Below are positions 43,204 through 52,962 of a DNA stretch of 64,000 bases, piece after piece (position 1 is the stretch's first letter; every line of letters starts with the position of its first letter). The stretch comes from Sinorhizobium meliloti. GTDB lineage: Bacteria > Pseudomonadota > Alphaproteobacteria > Rhizobiales > Rhizobiaceae. Position numbers and translations under genes: made by a program. The notes under the pieces are model-generated. The model saw only the letters and a list, made by a program, of their open reading frames with translations. It was not told the origin of the DNA and did no database searches. Location of the stretch: contig NZ_CP141212.1 of the NCBI RefSeq assembly GCF_035610345.1, positions 1,679,976 through 1,743,975 on the forward strand, read 5' to 3'.

Positions 43204-44574
43204 CTACTCCGCGGCCTTTGCCCGCTTCCTGGCTGCCTTTTCCGCCTCGTAGCGCTCGCGCAATACGGGCGCCCTGCCGGGCTTGATGTCCTGGCGCGCA
43301 CGGCCGAAAGCGACCGCATCCGCCGGCACGTCTTCCGTGATCACGCTTCCGGACGCCACGAACGCCCCGTCGCCGATCGAAACCGGAGCGACGAGCGACG
43401 AATTGGAGCCTATGAAGGCGTTCGCGCCGATGCGGGTGACATGCTTGTTCACGCCATCGTAGTTGCAGGTAATGGTACCGGCCCCGATATTGGATCCGGC
43501 GCCGACGAAGGCGTCGCCGATATAGGTGAGGTGATTGACCTTGGCTCCGGCACCGATCTCGGCGTTCTTCACCTCGCAGAAATTGCCGACCTTCGACTTC
43601 GCTCCGAGGTCGGCACCCGGGCGCAGGCGCGCGAAAGGTCCGACCGTAGCGCCGGCACGGACGTGAGCGCCTTCCAGATGGGAGAAGGCGTGGATGACCG
43701 CACCGCTTTCCACGCGCACGCCGGGCCCGAAGACGACGTTCGGCTCGAGGAGAACGTCCGGGGCAAGTGTGGTGTCCCATGAGAGGAAGACGGTCTCGGG
43801 TGCGATCATCGACACGCCCGCCAGCATCAATTCGTGACGACGGCGCTGTTGCCAGAGGCGCTCGATATAGGCAAGCTCGGCGCGGGTGTTGCAGCCGGTG
43901 AGTTCTTCTTCGGGCGCTTCGACAGCGATTGCACGGCCACCGAGGGCCCGCACGATCTCGACGAGATCGGTCAGGTAGTATTCGCCTTTCGCATTGGCGT
44001 TGCCGATCCGGTCCAGGAGATCGAGGGCCTTGCGGCCGTCGATCGCCATCAGCCCGCCATTGCAATAGGTGATGCGGCGCTCCTCCTCGGAGGCGTCCCG
44101 GTGTTCTCGGATGGCGACCAGCGCTCCATCCTTCACGATGAGACGCCCGTATCCGGTCGGGTCCGCCGCCTGGAAGCCAATCACCACGACGTCATCTCCG
44201 GCCGCAAGCCCGTCGCGGGCAGCCTTCAAGGGTGCGGCGGTGATAAGCGGCGTGTCTCCGAATACAACGAGAACGTCGTCATAGCCTCTCGCGATCGCAT
44301 CTCGGGCAGCAAGCACGGCATGGGCGGTCCCAAGTCGCTCTTTCTGAAGAAAGGACGTGACGGCCACTTCGCCGGTAGCCGCCGCTGCAGATACGGCATC
44401 CGCATCGCGCCCGACGACCAGCGCCACATCGGAGATCGATGCACTCGCCAGGGCGTCGACGACGTGGGCGATCATCGGTCGCCCGGCAACCGGATGCAGC
44501 ACCTTCGACATGGCCGATTTCATCCGCGTGCTCTCGCCAGCCGCCAGGATGATCGCCAGGCAAGTCCGTTCCAT
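43204..44574 (-). CDS. glmU: bifunctional GlmU: UDP-GlcNAc pyrophosphorylase / GlcN-1-P acetyltransferase
   Basis: 456-residue bifunctional enzyme making UDP-GlcNAc. The nucleotidyltransferase N-terminal domain opens with [20 protein letters not shown] (the LxxGxGTxM-like motif has Ser in place of Gly) and continues with GDTPLI. The left-handed beta-helix acetyltransferase domain starts near residue 250 and contains the hexapeptide repeats and [14 protein letters not shown]. The C-terminal part ends with a basic tail. It lies upstream of glmS with a 242-base gap. Confidence 0.96.
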   Translation of the reverse strand: MERTCLAIILAAGESTRMKSAMSKVLHPVAGRPMIAHVVDALASASISDVALVVGRDADAVSAAAATGEVAVTSFLQKERLGTAHAVLAARDAIARGYDDVLVVFGDTPLITAAPLKAARDGLAAGDDVVVIGFQAADPTGYGRLIVKDGALVAIREHRDASEEERRITYCNGGLMAIDGRKALDLLDRIGNANAKGEYYLTDLVEIVRALGGRAIAVEAPEEELTGCNTRAELAYIERLWQQRRRHELMLAGVSMIAPETVFLSWDTTLAPDVLLEPNVVFGPGVRVESGAVIHAFSHLEGAHVRAGATVGPFARLRPGADLGAKSKVGNFCEVKNAEIGAGAKVNHLTYIGDAFVGAGSNIGAGTITCNYDGVNKHVTRIGANAFIGSNSSLVAPVSIGDGAFVASGSVITEDVPADAVAFGRARQDIKPGRAPVLRERYEAEKAARKRAKAAE

Positions 44575-44725
44575 ACTCTGATCTCCTTGATACCCTCTCG
44601 GGACATTTTTCCGACGCGGCGTCTCGCGCCTGCCCGCGCTTTTTGCGCGTTCCTATCAGCAACATATTGCGAGAACCATAATTCGCACAATCACGTCGCG
44701 TTAATCCGGTTCAAACCGTATGATA

Positions 44726-46372
44726 TCAGCCCGGCGGCCGCAGGCGGCTTTCGGTGAGCAGGCCGCTCTCCTCCAGAATGGGATAGGCGACGGAGGCGAT
44801 GTGCGCGTTGATGCGCTTCAGGTCCCGCAGCATGTCGAGGTGCAGCGAACTGGTTTGCAGGCTTTCCAGAAGGCCATCACGCAACCGCTCCAGGTGGCGC
44901 TCTGCGGAGCGTTTCTCCATATGCCGCACGTCGACCTTGACCTCGATGAGATGACGCGCCAGGTCGGCATTGCGGGTGACGAAGATGGTCTGCGCGATGC
45001 GCAGATTGTCGATGGTGAGGTTAAAAAGGCCCTTCAGCTCCTGATAGCCATCCTCCGAGAACCGCAAGCCGCCCCTCACCTTCTTGGCGATCTGTTCACA
45101 GAGACCCTTTTCGATGATGTCGCCCATGTGCTCGAGATTGATGGCATAGTCGATGATCACGATCGAACGGCGCCCGTCCTCCTCGTTCAAGCCATCGCGG
45201 CCAAGCCGGGACAGAAAGATCTTCACTTCCTGCTGCAGGAGGTCGACCTGCCGCTCGATATTCTCGATATCGCCCAATTCGTTGACATCATTCTTGCTGA
45301 ACGCCTCGGAGGCCCGCATCAGCATGACCTCGATCAGGTCGCCCACCCTCAGGACCTCTCGCGTAGCGCCGGAAAGAGCCATCACCGGCGTATCGAGCGC
45401 CGCCTCATCGAGGTAGCGCGGCCCGGTTTCGGCCGCTTCGTCGTCGGGGAAGAACCGGTTCATGGTGCGGGCGAGCAACCCCGCGAAGGGCCAGGCAACC
45501 ATCGCCAGCACCAGATTGAACAGCAGGTGAACGTCGACGGGCAGGTTCTGCCGCGGCAACGGCAGGCTCTGCAGGAAGTCGGCGCTGGCGCCAACCGCCG
45601 GAAGGGCGATGAGACAGCCGATGCCGCGCACCACGAGGTTGCCCAGCGTGACCCGGCGGGCGGCCGGCGGCGAGCCGAGCGTGGTGATGACCGGCGGGAT
45701 CGCGCCACCGAGATTGGCACCGAGCACCAGAGCGACCGTCAATACGGGAGAAAGTACGCCGGCGGATGAAAGCGACAGCACCAGCATGACGACGGCGAGG
45801 CTGGACGATGACGCAAACGCAAGACCGGCCGCAATGATCATCGCCACGGGCAAGGCGTTGTCGAGCATGCCGAGAAACGCTCCCAAAGCCTGGGATTGGC
45901 GCATCGGCTCGGTCGCCGTGCCGAGCAGTTCGAGCGACAGAAGCATCAGACCGATGCCCACGAGCGCGTAGCCGGCGCCCTGGCGCGCGCTCGACCGGCT
46001 CATGCGGTGGGTGGCCACGCCTGCGAGGATGAGCAGCGGCGAAAGCCATCCGATGCCGAGTGCGACGATCCAGGCCGTCATCGCGGTGCCGACATTGGCG
46101 CCCAGCAGCACGATCTGCGCCATCTGCGAACGGATGAGCCCCTTCTCGACGAAAGAGGCCGTCATGAGTGCCGTGGCCGTCGAACTCTGGAGCCCGAGCG
46201 TTGCGACGAGCCCCGTCGCAAAAGCCCGGAAGGGACCGTTCGTTCCGCGCGCAAGACCTGCGCGCAGGCGCGCCCCGAAGGCACGCGTCACCCCGTCCTT
46301 GACCAGCGACAGGCCGAAGAGCAGCAGCGCAACTGCACCAAAGAGATTGACCATCACGATCGTGGACTGCAT
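44726..46372 (-). CDS. Na/Pi cotransporter family protein with PhoU-like domain
   Basis: 548-residue membrane protein. The N-terminal part has two inverted Na/Pi-cotransporter repeats, with QSSTATALMTASFVEKG in the first and ASSSSLAVVMLVLSL in the second, across about eight hydrophobic helices. From about residue 340 the protein is a cytoplasmic PhoU-like helical bundle (DIENIERQVDLLQQEVKIFLSRL). This matches YjbB/NptA-type phosphate exporters. The ATG at 46372 starts just before the first helix; the frame extends to 46468. Confidence 0.9.
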   Translation of the reverse strand: MQSTIVMVNLFGAVALLLFGLSLVKDGVTRAFGARLRAGLARGTNGPFRAFATGLVATLGLQSSTATALMTASFVEKGLIRSQMAQIVLLGANVGTAMTAWIVALGIGWLSPLLILAGVATHRMSRSSARQGAGYALVGIGLMLLSLELLGTATEPMRQSQALGAFLGMLDNALPVAMIIAAGLAFASSSSLAVVMLVLSLSSAGVLSPVLTVALVLGANLGGAIPPVITTLGSPPAARRVTLGNLVVRGIGCLIALPAVGASADFLQSLPLPRQNLPVDVHLLFNLVLAMVAWPFAGLLARTMNRFFPDDEAAETGPRYLDEAALDTPVMALSGATREVLRVGDLIEVMLMRASEAFSKNDVNELGDIENIERQVDLLQQEVKIFLSRLGRDGLNEEDGRRSIVIIDYAINLEHMGDIIEKGLCEQIAKKVRGGLRFSEDGYQELKGLFNLTIDNLRIAQTIFVTRNADLARHLIEVKVDVRHMEKRSAERHLERLRDGLLESLQTSSLHLDMLRDLKRINAHIASVAYPILEESGLLTESRLRPPG

Positions 46373-46723
46373 GGAGGTGATTTCCCGTAATGGCCGACGG
46401 ATCGAAAGTCCCGGTCGAGTATCGAAAAACGATTCCCAGCAGTTTGCCACAGCGGGGCGCGCTTCCAACGCCTAATTTGCAGCTCGCTTTAAGTTGCCGG
46501 CTAACAAATTCCGACATTGCCTTCGTCGTTAGCGCCTTTTGCAGCCTTTGCTCTTGAATGCCCCGGCAGCCCTGATGCGCGCTGTCATGGCGATAGGGTG
46601 GCAGGTTCAACTCCGCCGGCGGCAATTTGCGACGAACCGGCCTTCAATTCCTCTCTGGTTTGTTCTAAGGAACGAATTCATTCGGCGTAATGCCGACGCA
46701 TCCCAACGAGGTTTTCTGCCCCC
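46373..46723. other. divergent intergenic region before ppiD
   Basis: About 350 bases between the Na/Pi gene and ppiD. I see no gene. A stretch near 46601-46615 looks superficially like a tRNA T arm, but no tRNA can be built around it. Confidence 0.5.
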
Positions 46724-48616
46724 ATGCTCGACTCCCTGAGAAACGCTGCCCAGACCCGGGTCGTCAAAGGCCTGCTGGCCCTTCTCATCCTCTCATTCAT
46801 GGTGTGGGGTGGTCAGACGTTGATGGTGCCAAGCACTCCCAATGCGGTCGTTACGGTCGGCGACATCAAGGTGTCGGCGAGCGACTTTCGCCTGGCTTAC
46901 GAACGGCAGATCGCCCTGCTCTCGCGCCAGCTCGGTACGCCTTTGTCGCGCCAGCAGGCACAAGCTTTCGGCGTCGAGAACCAGGTCTACGCCCAGCTCG
47001 TCGCCGGTGCCGCCCTCGACCAGCTCGCTACCGACATGAATCTCGGTCTTTCGGAAGACAGGCTTGCGCGGCTGATCGGCGAAGACCCCGCCTTCCATGG
47101 CGTCAACGGGCAGTTCGACCGGCTGACATTTTCGAGCGTGCTGCGCAATGCCGGGCTGACTGAGCAGGATTACATCAACAACCGCAGCCAGGTCGCGGTT
47201 CGATCGCAGATCGTCGATGCGCTCACGGATGGTTACACGGCGCCCAAGGTACTCGTCGACGCCATTGGCAAATACCGCCATGAGACGCGCACGATCGACT
47301 ATCTGCTGCTTTCCAACGCAAATATCGATGCGGTCAAAACGCCGGGCGACGACGTGCTCGCGCCCTGGTTCGAAAGCCGCAAGGCGAACTATCGCGCTCC
47401 GGAATACCGCAAGATCAGCTACATCAAGCTGGAGCCCGAGGACCTGGCCGCACCCGACGCGGTAACGGAGGAAGAGCTTCGCGCCGATTATGAGAAGCGC
47501 AAGGAGAGCTACCGCACGCCGGCAACGAGGACGGTCGAGCAGCTCACCTTCCCGTCGCGCGAGGCCGCCGACGCCGCGGCCGCCAAGCTTGCCGCCGGCA
47601 CGTCCTTCGACGATCTGGTCAAGGCCGAGGGCAAGACGTCGGCAGATGTACTCCTCGGCGACTTCACCAAGGATCGCATGCCCGACGCAAAGATTGCCGA
47701 CGCAGCCTTTGCCGTTGCCCAGGATGGCGGCACCACGCCCGTCGTCGAAGGTGCATTCGGCCCGGTCATCCTGCGCGTAACCAACATCCGGCCCGATGCG
47801 GTTCGCAGCTTTGACGAAGTCAAGGAAGAACTGCGCAAGGAAATCGCCCTCGACGCCGCCCGCGAGCAGCTCGTCGGCCTTCATGACAAGATCGAAGATG
47901 AACGCGCCGGCGGCGTGACCGTCAAGGAGATCGCCGAACAGCTGAAGCTCAAGCTCGTCACCGTCGACGCGGTCGACGCTTCCGGCAAGGATCAAAACGG
48001 CGACGAAGTTAAGGACCTTCCGGAACCGCGCGCCCTTCTCCAGGAAGTCTTCAAGGCTGACGTCGGAACGGATACCCTTGCCGTCAATATCGGGCGCGAC
48101 GGCTCCGCATGGTTCGATGTCGAGGAAATCATTCCGGCCCGGGACCGGACGCTTGACGAAGTTCGCGACGAAGTGGCCGCCGACTGGACTGCGGAGCAGC
48201 AGCGCGCGGCGCTGGCCGCCAAGGCGAAGGAACTCAAGGAACGTATCGAGAAGGGCGCCAAGCTCGCCGATATCGCAACCGAACTCGGCCTTGTCGTCGA
48301 GACCAAGACCGGGCTCACCCGCGGGACCAACGATGCGAGTCTGAGCCCTGCCGCGGTGATCGCGGCCTTCGGCGGCCCGAACGGCCATGTCGCCAATGCC
48401 CCGGGGATCGGCGGCGATGGCCAGGTGCTCATGCAGGTTACATCGATCGAAGAGAAAGCGCCTGCCGACGCCCTCGACAACGACAGCAGCCAGATCGAAG
48501 CGATTGCGCGCGCGAGCGGTGACGACATCCTGGATCAGATGGTCTCCACCTTGCAAACCGCCTACGGCGTTTCGATCAACCAGTCGCTTGCCGAAACGGC
48601 CCTGGCGCAACGGTGA
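46724..48616 (+). CDS. ppiD: PpiD/SurA-like periplasmic peptidyl-prolyl isomerase
   Basis: 630-residue membrane-anchored folding factor. A single N-terminal transmembrane helix (GLLALLILSFMVWGGQTLM) anchors it, then a SurA-N-like chaperone region (ARLIGEDPAFHGVNGQFDRLTF) and a parvulin-like PPIase section (RTVEQLTFPSREAADAAAAKL, TPVVEGAFGPVILRVT). Parvulin residues are degenerate, so chaperone action may dominate. It is the first gene of a run with trpD, trpC, moaC and moeA. Confidence 0.88.
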   Translation: MLDSLRNAAQTRVVKGLLALLILSFMVWGGQTLMVPSTPNAVVTVGDIKVSASDFRLAYERQIALLSRQLGTPLSRQQAQAFGVENQVYAQLVAGAALDQLATDMNLGLSEDRLARLIGEDPAFHGVNGQFDRLTFSSVLRNAGLTEQDYINNRSQVAVRSQIVDALTDGYTAPKVLVDAIGKYRHETRTIDYLLLSNANIDAVKTPGDDVLAPWFESRKANYRAPEYRKISYIKLEPEDLAAPDAVTEEELRADYEKRKESYRTPATRTVEQLTFPSREAADAAAAKLAAGTSFDDLVKAEGKTSADVLLGDFTKDRMPDAKIADAAFAVAQDGGTTPVVEGAFGPVILRVTNIRPDAVRSFDEVKEELRKEIALDAAREQLVGLHDKIEDERAGGVTVKEIAEQLKLKLVTVDAVDASGKDQNGDEVKDLPEPRALLQEVFKADVGTDTLAVNIGRDGSAWFDVEEIIPARDRTLDEVRDEVAADWTAEQQRAALAAKAKELKERIEKGAKLADIATELGLVVETKTGLTRGTNDASLSPAAVIAAFGGPNGHVANAPGIGGDGQVLMQVTSIEEKAPADALDNDSSQIEAIARASGDDILDQMVSTLQTAYGVSINQSLAETALAQR

Positions 48617-48634
48617 CGACGGAGAAGCGAACCC

Positions 48635-49648
48635 ATGAGTGATTTGAAACCGTTCGTCGCGAAGGTCGCAGGGCGCGAGGCACTGAGTCGCGAGGATGCG
48701 CGCGCGGCCTTCGAGATCATCATGTCCGGAGCCGCCACCCCATCGCAGATCGGCGGTTTTCTGATGGCGCTCCGGGTGCGCGGCGAAACGGTCGACGAGA
48801 TCGTGGGCGCGGTCGGCGCGATGCGCGCACGCATGTTGCCCGTGGAAGCGCCTGACGGAGCGATCGACATCGTCGGCACGGGCGGCGACGGTGCCGGTAC
48901 CTACAACATTTCCACACTCGCCGCGCTGATCGTCGCGGGTGCCGGTGTACCGGTCGCCAAGCATGGCAACCGCGCGCTCAGTTCGAAGTCCGGAACGGCC
49001 GATGCGCTCTCCTGCCTTGGGGTCAATCTCGAGATCGGACCTGCGGCGATCTCGCGCTGCATTGCCGAGGCCGGTCTCGGCTTCATGTTCGCCCAGCAGC
49101 ACCATTCGGCCATGCGCCACGTCGGACCGACGCGGGTGGAACTTGGAACGAGGACCATCTTCAACCTGCTCGGCCCCCTCGCCAATCCCGCCGGCGTCAG
49201 ACAGCAGCTCGTCGGCGTCTATGCGCCGCAATGGGTCGACCCGCTCGCGGAAGTGCTCCGCGATCTCGGTTCGCAAAGCGTCTGGGTCGTGCATGGCGAA
49301 GGGCTCGACGAGATCACCACGACCGGCGTGACCAAAGTGGCGGCGCTCAAGGACGGCACGATCACCAACTTCGAGCTGACGCCGGCCGATTTCGGCCTCG
49401 AACGGGTGTCGCTCGATGCCTTGAAGGGCGGAGACGGAGCCCACAATGCCGCTGCGTTGCAGGCCGTTCTCGACGGCGCCGAAAATGCCTACCGGGACAT
49501 TTCCCTTGCGAATGCCGCCGCTTCGTTGATGATAGCAGGGCGCGCCAGGGACTTGTCCGAAGGCATGGCGCTGGCCCGGCAATCGCTTTCGAGCGGCGGT
49601 GCCAAGGTCGCCTTGCAGCGGTTGATCACCGTCTCGAACGCGGCTTGA
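48635..49648 (+). CDS. trpD: anthranilate phosphoribosyltransferase
   Basis: 337-residue enzyme transferring the phosphoribosyl group from PRPP to anthranilate in tryptophan synthesis. The PRPP motif is [38 protein letters not shown] follows, and the anthranilate-contacting part is [17 protein letters not shown]. It starts 18 bases after ppiD and ends 9 bases before trpC. Confidence 0.97.
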   Translation: MSDLKPFVAKVAGREALSREDARAAFEIIMSGAATPSQIGGFLMALRVRGETVDEIVGAVGAMRARMLPVEAPDGAIDIVGTGGDGAGTYNISTLAALIVAGAGVPVAKHGNRALSSKSGTADALSCLGVNLEIGPAAISRCIAEAGLGFMFAQQHHSAMRHVGPTRVELGTRTIFNLLGPLANPAGVRQQLVGVYAPQWVDPLAEVLRDLGSQSVWVVHGEGLDEITTTGVTKVAALKDGTITNFELTPADFGLERVSLDALKGGDGAHNAAALQAVLDGAENAYRDISLANAAASLMIAGRARDLSEGMALARQSLSSGGAKVALQRLITVSNAA

Positions 49649-49657
49649 GGAGAAGAC

Positions 49658-50473
49658 ATGACGGACATCCTGCGCCGCATCGAAGCCTATAAGCGAGAGG
49701 AGATCGCCGCTGCGAAAGCGCGCGTTCCGCTCGAAGAGTTGAAGGCGCGGGCCGCCGATCAGTCGGCACCGCGCGGTTTCCACGCCGCGCTTGTGGCCCG
49801 GCGGGAAAAAGGCCAGTTCGGGCTGATCGCCGAAATCAAGAAGGCGAGCCCCTCGAAGGGTTTGATCCGGCCCGATTTCGACCCTCCGGAACTGGCGAAG
49901 GCCTATGCCGCGGGCGGCGCTGCCTGCCTCTCCGTCCTTACCGACGCGCCGAGCTTCCAGGGTGCGCCGGAGTTCCTGACGAGGGCACGCGAGGCCTGCC
50001 TACTCCCGGCTCTGCGCAAGGACTTCATGTTCGACAGCTATCAGGTTTTCGAAGCGCGCGCCTGGGGCGCCGATTGCATACTGCTGATCATGGCTTCGCT
50101 TAGCGACGATGATGCGCGCCGGCTGGAAGAAGCCGCGTTTGCACTCGGCATGGATGTCCTCGTCGAAGTACACGACGCGGAGGAGATGGAGCGAGCACTT
50201 CGCCTGTCATCGCCGCTCGTCGGGATCAACAACCGTAATCTCAGGACGTTCGAGGTCGACCTCGCCGTCTCCGAACGGCTTGCGGCAATGGTTTCCTCAG
50301 ACCGTCTCCTGGTCGGCGAAAGCGGCGTTTTCACCCACGAAGACTGCCGGCGCCTGGAAAAGAGCGGGATTACGACCTTCCTGGTCGGTGAAAGCCTGAT
50401 GAGGAAGGACGACGTAGAGGCGGCGACGCGCGCGCTGCTGACCGGCTCGGCAAATATCCTGGCGGCAGAGTGA
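49658..50473 (+). CDS. trpC: indole-3-glycerol phosphate synthase
   Basis: 271-residue TIM-barrel enzyme that closes the indole ring. The catalytic Lys is in [14 protein letters not shown], followed by [41 protein letters not shown] and [15 protein letters not shown]. It is a stand-alone enzyme without fused TrpF. Its stop overlaps the moaC start region. Confidence 0.97.
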   Translation: MTDILRRIEAYKREEIAAAKARVPLEELKARAADQSAPRGFHAALVARREKGQFGLIAEIKKASPSKGLIRPDFDPPELAKAYAAGGAACLSVLTDAPSFQGAPEFLTRAREACLLPALRKDFMFDSYQVFEARAWGADCILLIMASLSDDDARRLEEAAFALGMDVLVEVHDAEEMERALRLSSPLVGINNRNLRTFEVDLAVSERLAAMVSSDRLLVGESGVFTHEDCRRLEKSGITTFLVGESLMRKDDVEAATRALLTGSANILAAE

Positions 50474-50967
50474 TGAGCGGGCCGGCCCTCACCCATATAG
50501 ACAGCGCCGGCGAAGCCCGCATGGTCGATGTCGGCGACAAGGCCGAGACGGTCCGTATCGCTGTCGCGGAGGGCTTCGTCAGGATGAAGCCGGAGACGCT
50601 GACACTCATTCGCGAAGGAAACGCCAAGAAGGGCGACGTGATCGCGACCGCCCGGCTCGCGGGTATCATGGCCGCCAAGCAGACATCCAGCCTCATTCCG
50701 CTCTGCCATCCCTTGATGCTGACGAAAGTGTCCGTCGAAATTACGCCGGATGACGCCCTTCCCGGTTTGCGGGTCGAAGCGATGGCGAAGCTGACCGGAC
50801 GGACGGGTGTCGAAATGGAGGCGTTGACTGCCGTCAGCGTAGCCTGCCTGACGATATACGACATGGCCAAGGCCGTTGACCGGGAAATGGAAATCTGCGG
50901 CGTGCGGCTGGTCACCAAGTCGGGCGGGCGTTCCGGCGATTATCACCGCGGGGGAGAGATGCGCTGA
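50473..50967 (+). CDS. moaC: cyclic pyranopterin monophosphate synthase MoaC
   Basis: 164-residue enzyme that, after MoaA, forms cyclic pyranopterin monophosphate in molybdenum-cofactor synthesis. The family core is present: [41 protein letters not shown], and [24 protein letters not shown]. The ATG at 50473 overlaps the trpC stop; a GTG at 50470 is also in frame. Confidence 0.96.
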   Translation: MSGPALTHIDSAGEARMVDVGDKAETVRIAVAEGFVRMKPETLTLIREGNAKKGDVIATARLAGIMAAKQTSSLIPLCHPLMLTKVSVEITPDDALPGLRVEAMAKLTGRTGVEMEALTAVSVACLTIYDMAKAVDREMEICGVRLVTKSGGRSGDYHRGGEMR

Positions 50968-52187
50968 TGTCGCTTCTTTCGGTCGAGGAAGCACTTCAGA
51001 GGATTTTGGCCAGGGCCAATCCGCTGCAACGGACGGAGCGCGTTTCGCTGCATGAATGCCTCGGAAGGGTGCTCGCCGAGAACGTAGCGGCCAAGCTGAC
51101 CCACCCCCCTTTCGACAATTCCGCGATGGATGGTTATGCCGTCCGCCACGACGATATCTCCGAAGTCGGAGCGGAGCTCTCCGTTATCGGCCAGTCGGCC
51201 GCAGGACACCGTTTTCGCGGCGAGGTGAAAGGCGGGGAGACCGTACGCATCTTTACCGGCGCGCCGGTACCTGCAGGCGCCGATACCGTCATCATTCAGG
51301 AAGACACGGAAAAACTGCCGGACGGCCGCATCCGCACCCTGTTTGCGCCGGCAAAGGGCCGCCACATCCGTTTGGCGGGCCAGGATTTCCTGGCAGGTGA
51401 CGTCGCGCTGTCCGCCGGCAGCGCGCTCGACGCCGGCCGCCTGACGCTCGCGGCCAGCATGAATCATCAGGACCTGCCGGTTTTCGCCCGAACCAAGGTT
51501 GCAATCATCGCCACGGGCGACGAATTGTTGCCGCCGGGAAGTTCCCTCGGCCCCGACCAGATCATCGCTTCCAACAGTTTCGGGATCGCTGCGGTTGCCC
51601 GCGACAATGGGGCCGAAGTTCTTGATCTCGGCATCGTCGGCGACGATCGGACGGCGATCGCCAGCGCCGTGGCCAAGGCACAGGCAGCCCAGGTGGACGT
51701 GCTGGTAACACTCGGAGGAGCCTCGGTCGGCGATCACGATCTCGTTCAGTCGACGCTTCTCGGCTGCGGCATGACGCTGGACTTTTGGCGCATCGGCATG
51801 CGGCCGGGAAAACCGCTGATGGTCGGCGATCTCGACGGCGTCACGGTACTCGGCCTTCCCGGAAACCCCGTTTCGAGCCTCGTCTGCGCCCTGCTCTTCC
51901 TCGAGCCTTTGACGCGCAAGCTTTCGCATCTGCCGCCCCGTTCGAGACTGGTGGATGCACGGCTTGCCGCAACGCTGCCGGCCAATGACCGGCGCCAGGA
52001 TTATATACGTGCCCGCCTCACGCTCGAGGCGGACGGTTCGCTCGTGGCGCATCCCTTCCCGCGGCAGGATTCGTCCATGGTCAGCGTTTTCGCGCAGTCC
52101 GACGGGTTGATCGTGCGGCGACCGGGTGCTCCCGAAGCCGCAAGCGGAGAGGCATGCAGGGTTTTCAGGCTCAGAGATCCCGCCTGA
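50967..52187 (+). CDS. moeA: molybdopterin molybdenumtransferase MoeA
   Basis: 406-residue enzyme inserting molybdate into adenylated molybdopterin. It shows PPFDNSAMDGYAVR, IFTGAPVPAGADTVI, VAIIATGDELLPPG, the MPT-binding TLGGASVGDHDLV and RPGKPLMVGDLDG, and the C-terminal domain IV. Its start overlaps the moaC stop (ATGA), so the pair is translationally coupled. Confidence 0.96.
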   Translation: MSLLSVEEALQRILARANPLQRTERVSLHECLGRVLAENVAAKLTHPPFDNSAMDGYAVRHDDISEVGAELSVIGQSAAGHRFRGEVKGGETVRIFTGAPVPAGADTVIIQEDTEKLPDGRIRTLFAPAKGRHIRLAGQDFLAGDVALSAGSALDAGRLTLAASMNHQDLPVFARTKVAIIATGDELLPPGSSLGPDQIIASNSFGIAAVARDNGAEVLDLGIVGDDRTAIASAVAKAQAAQVDVLVTLGGASVGDHDLVQSTLLGCGMTLDFWRIGMRPGKPLMVGDLDGVTVLGLPGNPVSSLVCALLFLEPLTRKLSHLPPRSRLVDARLAATLPANDRRQDYIRARLTLEADGSLVAHPFPRQDSSMVSVFAQSDGLIVRRPGAPEAASGEACRVFRLRDPA

Positions 52188-52246
52188 CTTGCGTTGGACC
52201 TAATTGAAATGCCCTCGAGATCGGCGAAGAAGGCTGGAGAGCTGAG

Positions 52247-52837
52247 CTACGGCGCCCTGCCCGCGGGAGGTTTTTCCTGCGCCGCTTTCCGAAACAACAA
52301 GGCCGATGCGACCCAGAGCATTGCGAACAAGGCATTGACGCCAAGGATCTCCAGCGGCGGACTTGCCGGGTAACCCATCCCTGCGGCTACCGCGACCGCG
52401 GCGACCAGCGCCTGCGCGAGCGCGGTTGCGAAGAAAGCGCGTGCCATTCCGGCCGGCTGAAAGCGCGCAATGAAGGCGCTGATGATGCCGAACGCCAGCA
52501 CCCCGCCATAGAGGAGGTTGGCGGGGTCATCCTCGGTCCCGATGATGCCAACGGCGAGATTCGCCCACACCAGGAGGAATGCTGTCGCCAGCGCAAGGCC
52601 GATGGCTGCGCGGTATGCGTTGCCGGCAGAGAACCTCGCCGACGCCTCATAGACGCCGCCTGCGGCGATCAGCATGGCTCCGAAGACAGCGAAATCGGCG
52701 ACATCCCAGGCCACTTCCTCCGTGACTTGCATTGCGAGCAAGGGCAGCAGCATAAGCGCCGCGGCCGCGCCCCACGCCGCTCTCCTCCAGAGTCTCCCGC
52801 GTCCCTTACGATTTTCCGCCTTCGCCGCCATCTGCAT
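52247..52837 (-). CDS. hypothetical multi-pass membrane protein
   Basis: 196-residue protein with about five hydrophobic segments (AAWGAAAALMLLPLLAMQV, VFGAMLIAAGGVY, ALATAFLLVWANLAVGII, LYGGVLAFGIISAFIARF, VNALFAMLWVASALLF) and a positively charged N-terminus. The arrangement resembles small integral-membrane proteins of unknown function; I cannot name the family. It converges with moeA. Confidence 0.7.
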   Translation of the reverse strand: MQMAAKAENRKGRGRLWRRAAWGAAAALMLLPLLAMQVTEEVAWDVADFAVFGAMLIAAGGVYEASARFSAGNAYRAAIGLALATAFLLVWANLAVGIIGTEDDPANLLYGGVLAFGIISAFIARFQPAGMARAFFATALAQALVAAVAVAAGMGYPASPPLEILGVNALFAMLWVASALLFRKAAQEKPPAGRAP

Positions 52838-52869
52838 CGCCCGCGCGCATTCACCTCGACTACTTCCAA

Positions 52870-52915
52870 GCGGATCGCGGTGATTTTAGGTCGGATCGAC
52901 CTGAAATCATGAATG
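52870..52915. repeat. palindromic intergenic motif (TTTTAGGTCG type)
   Basis: TTTTAGGTCG-GATCGACCT is nearly self-complementary and is followed by GAAATCATGAATG. A close relative, GAGGTCGGCTCGACCT, occurs at 54389-54404. Both lie in gaps flanking the CBS protein gene. Confidence 0.5.
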
Positions 52916-52962
52916 TGATCGATTCCGATGAGTCGAGACGCGGGATGTCGCGGAAAACCGCG

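Noticed and set aside
46595..46630. Sequence like a tRNA T arm (AGGTTCAACTCC)
   Set aside because: The stem does not pair properly and no acceptor, D or anticodon arm can be built around it.
46793..49783. 996-codon open frame on the minus strand
   Set aside because: It lies antisense to ppiD and trpD, both clear genes. Long antisense frames are common in GC-rich DNA; the translation is Arg/Gly/Asp-rich with no domain.
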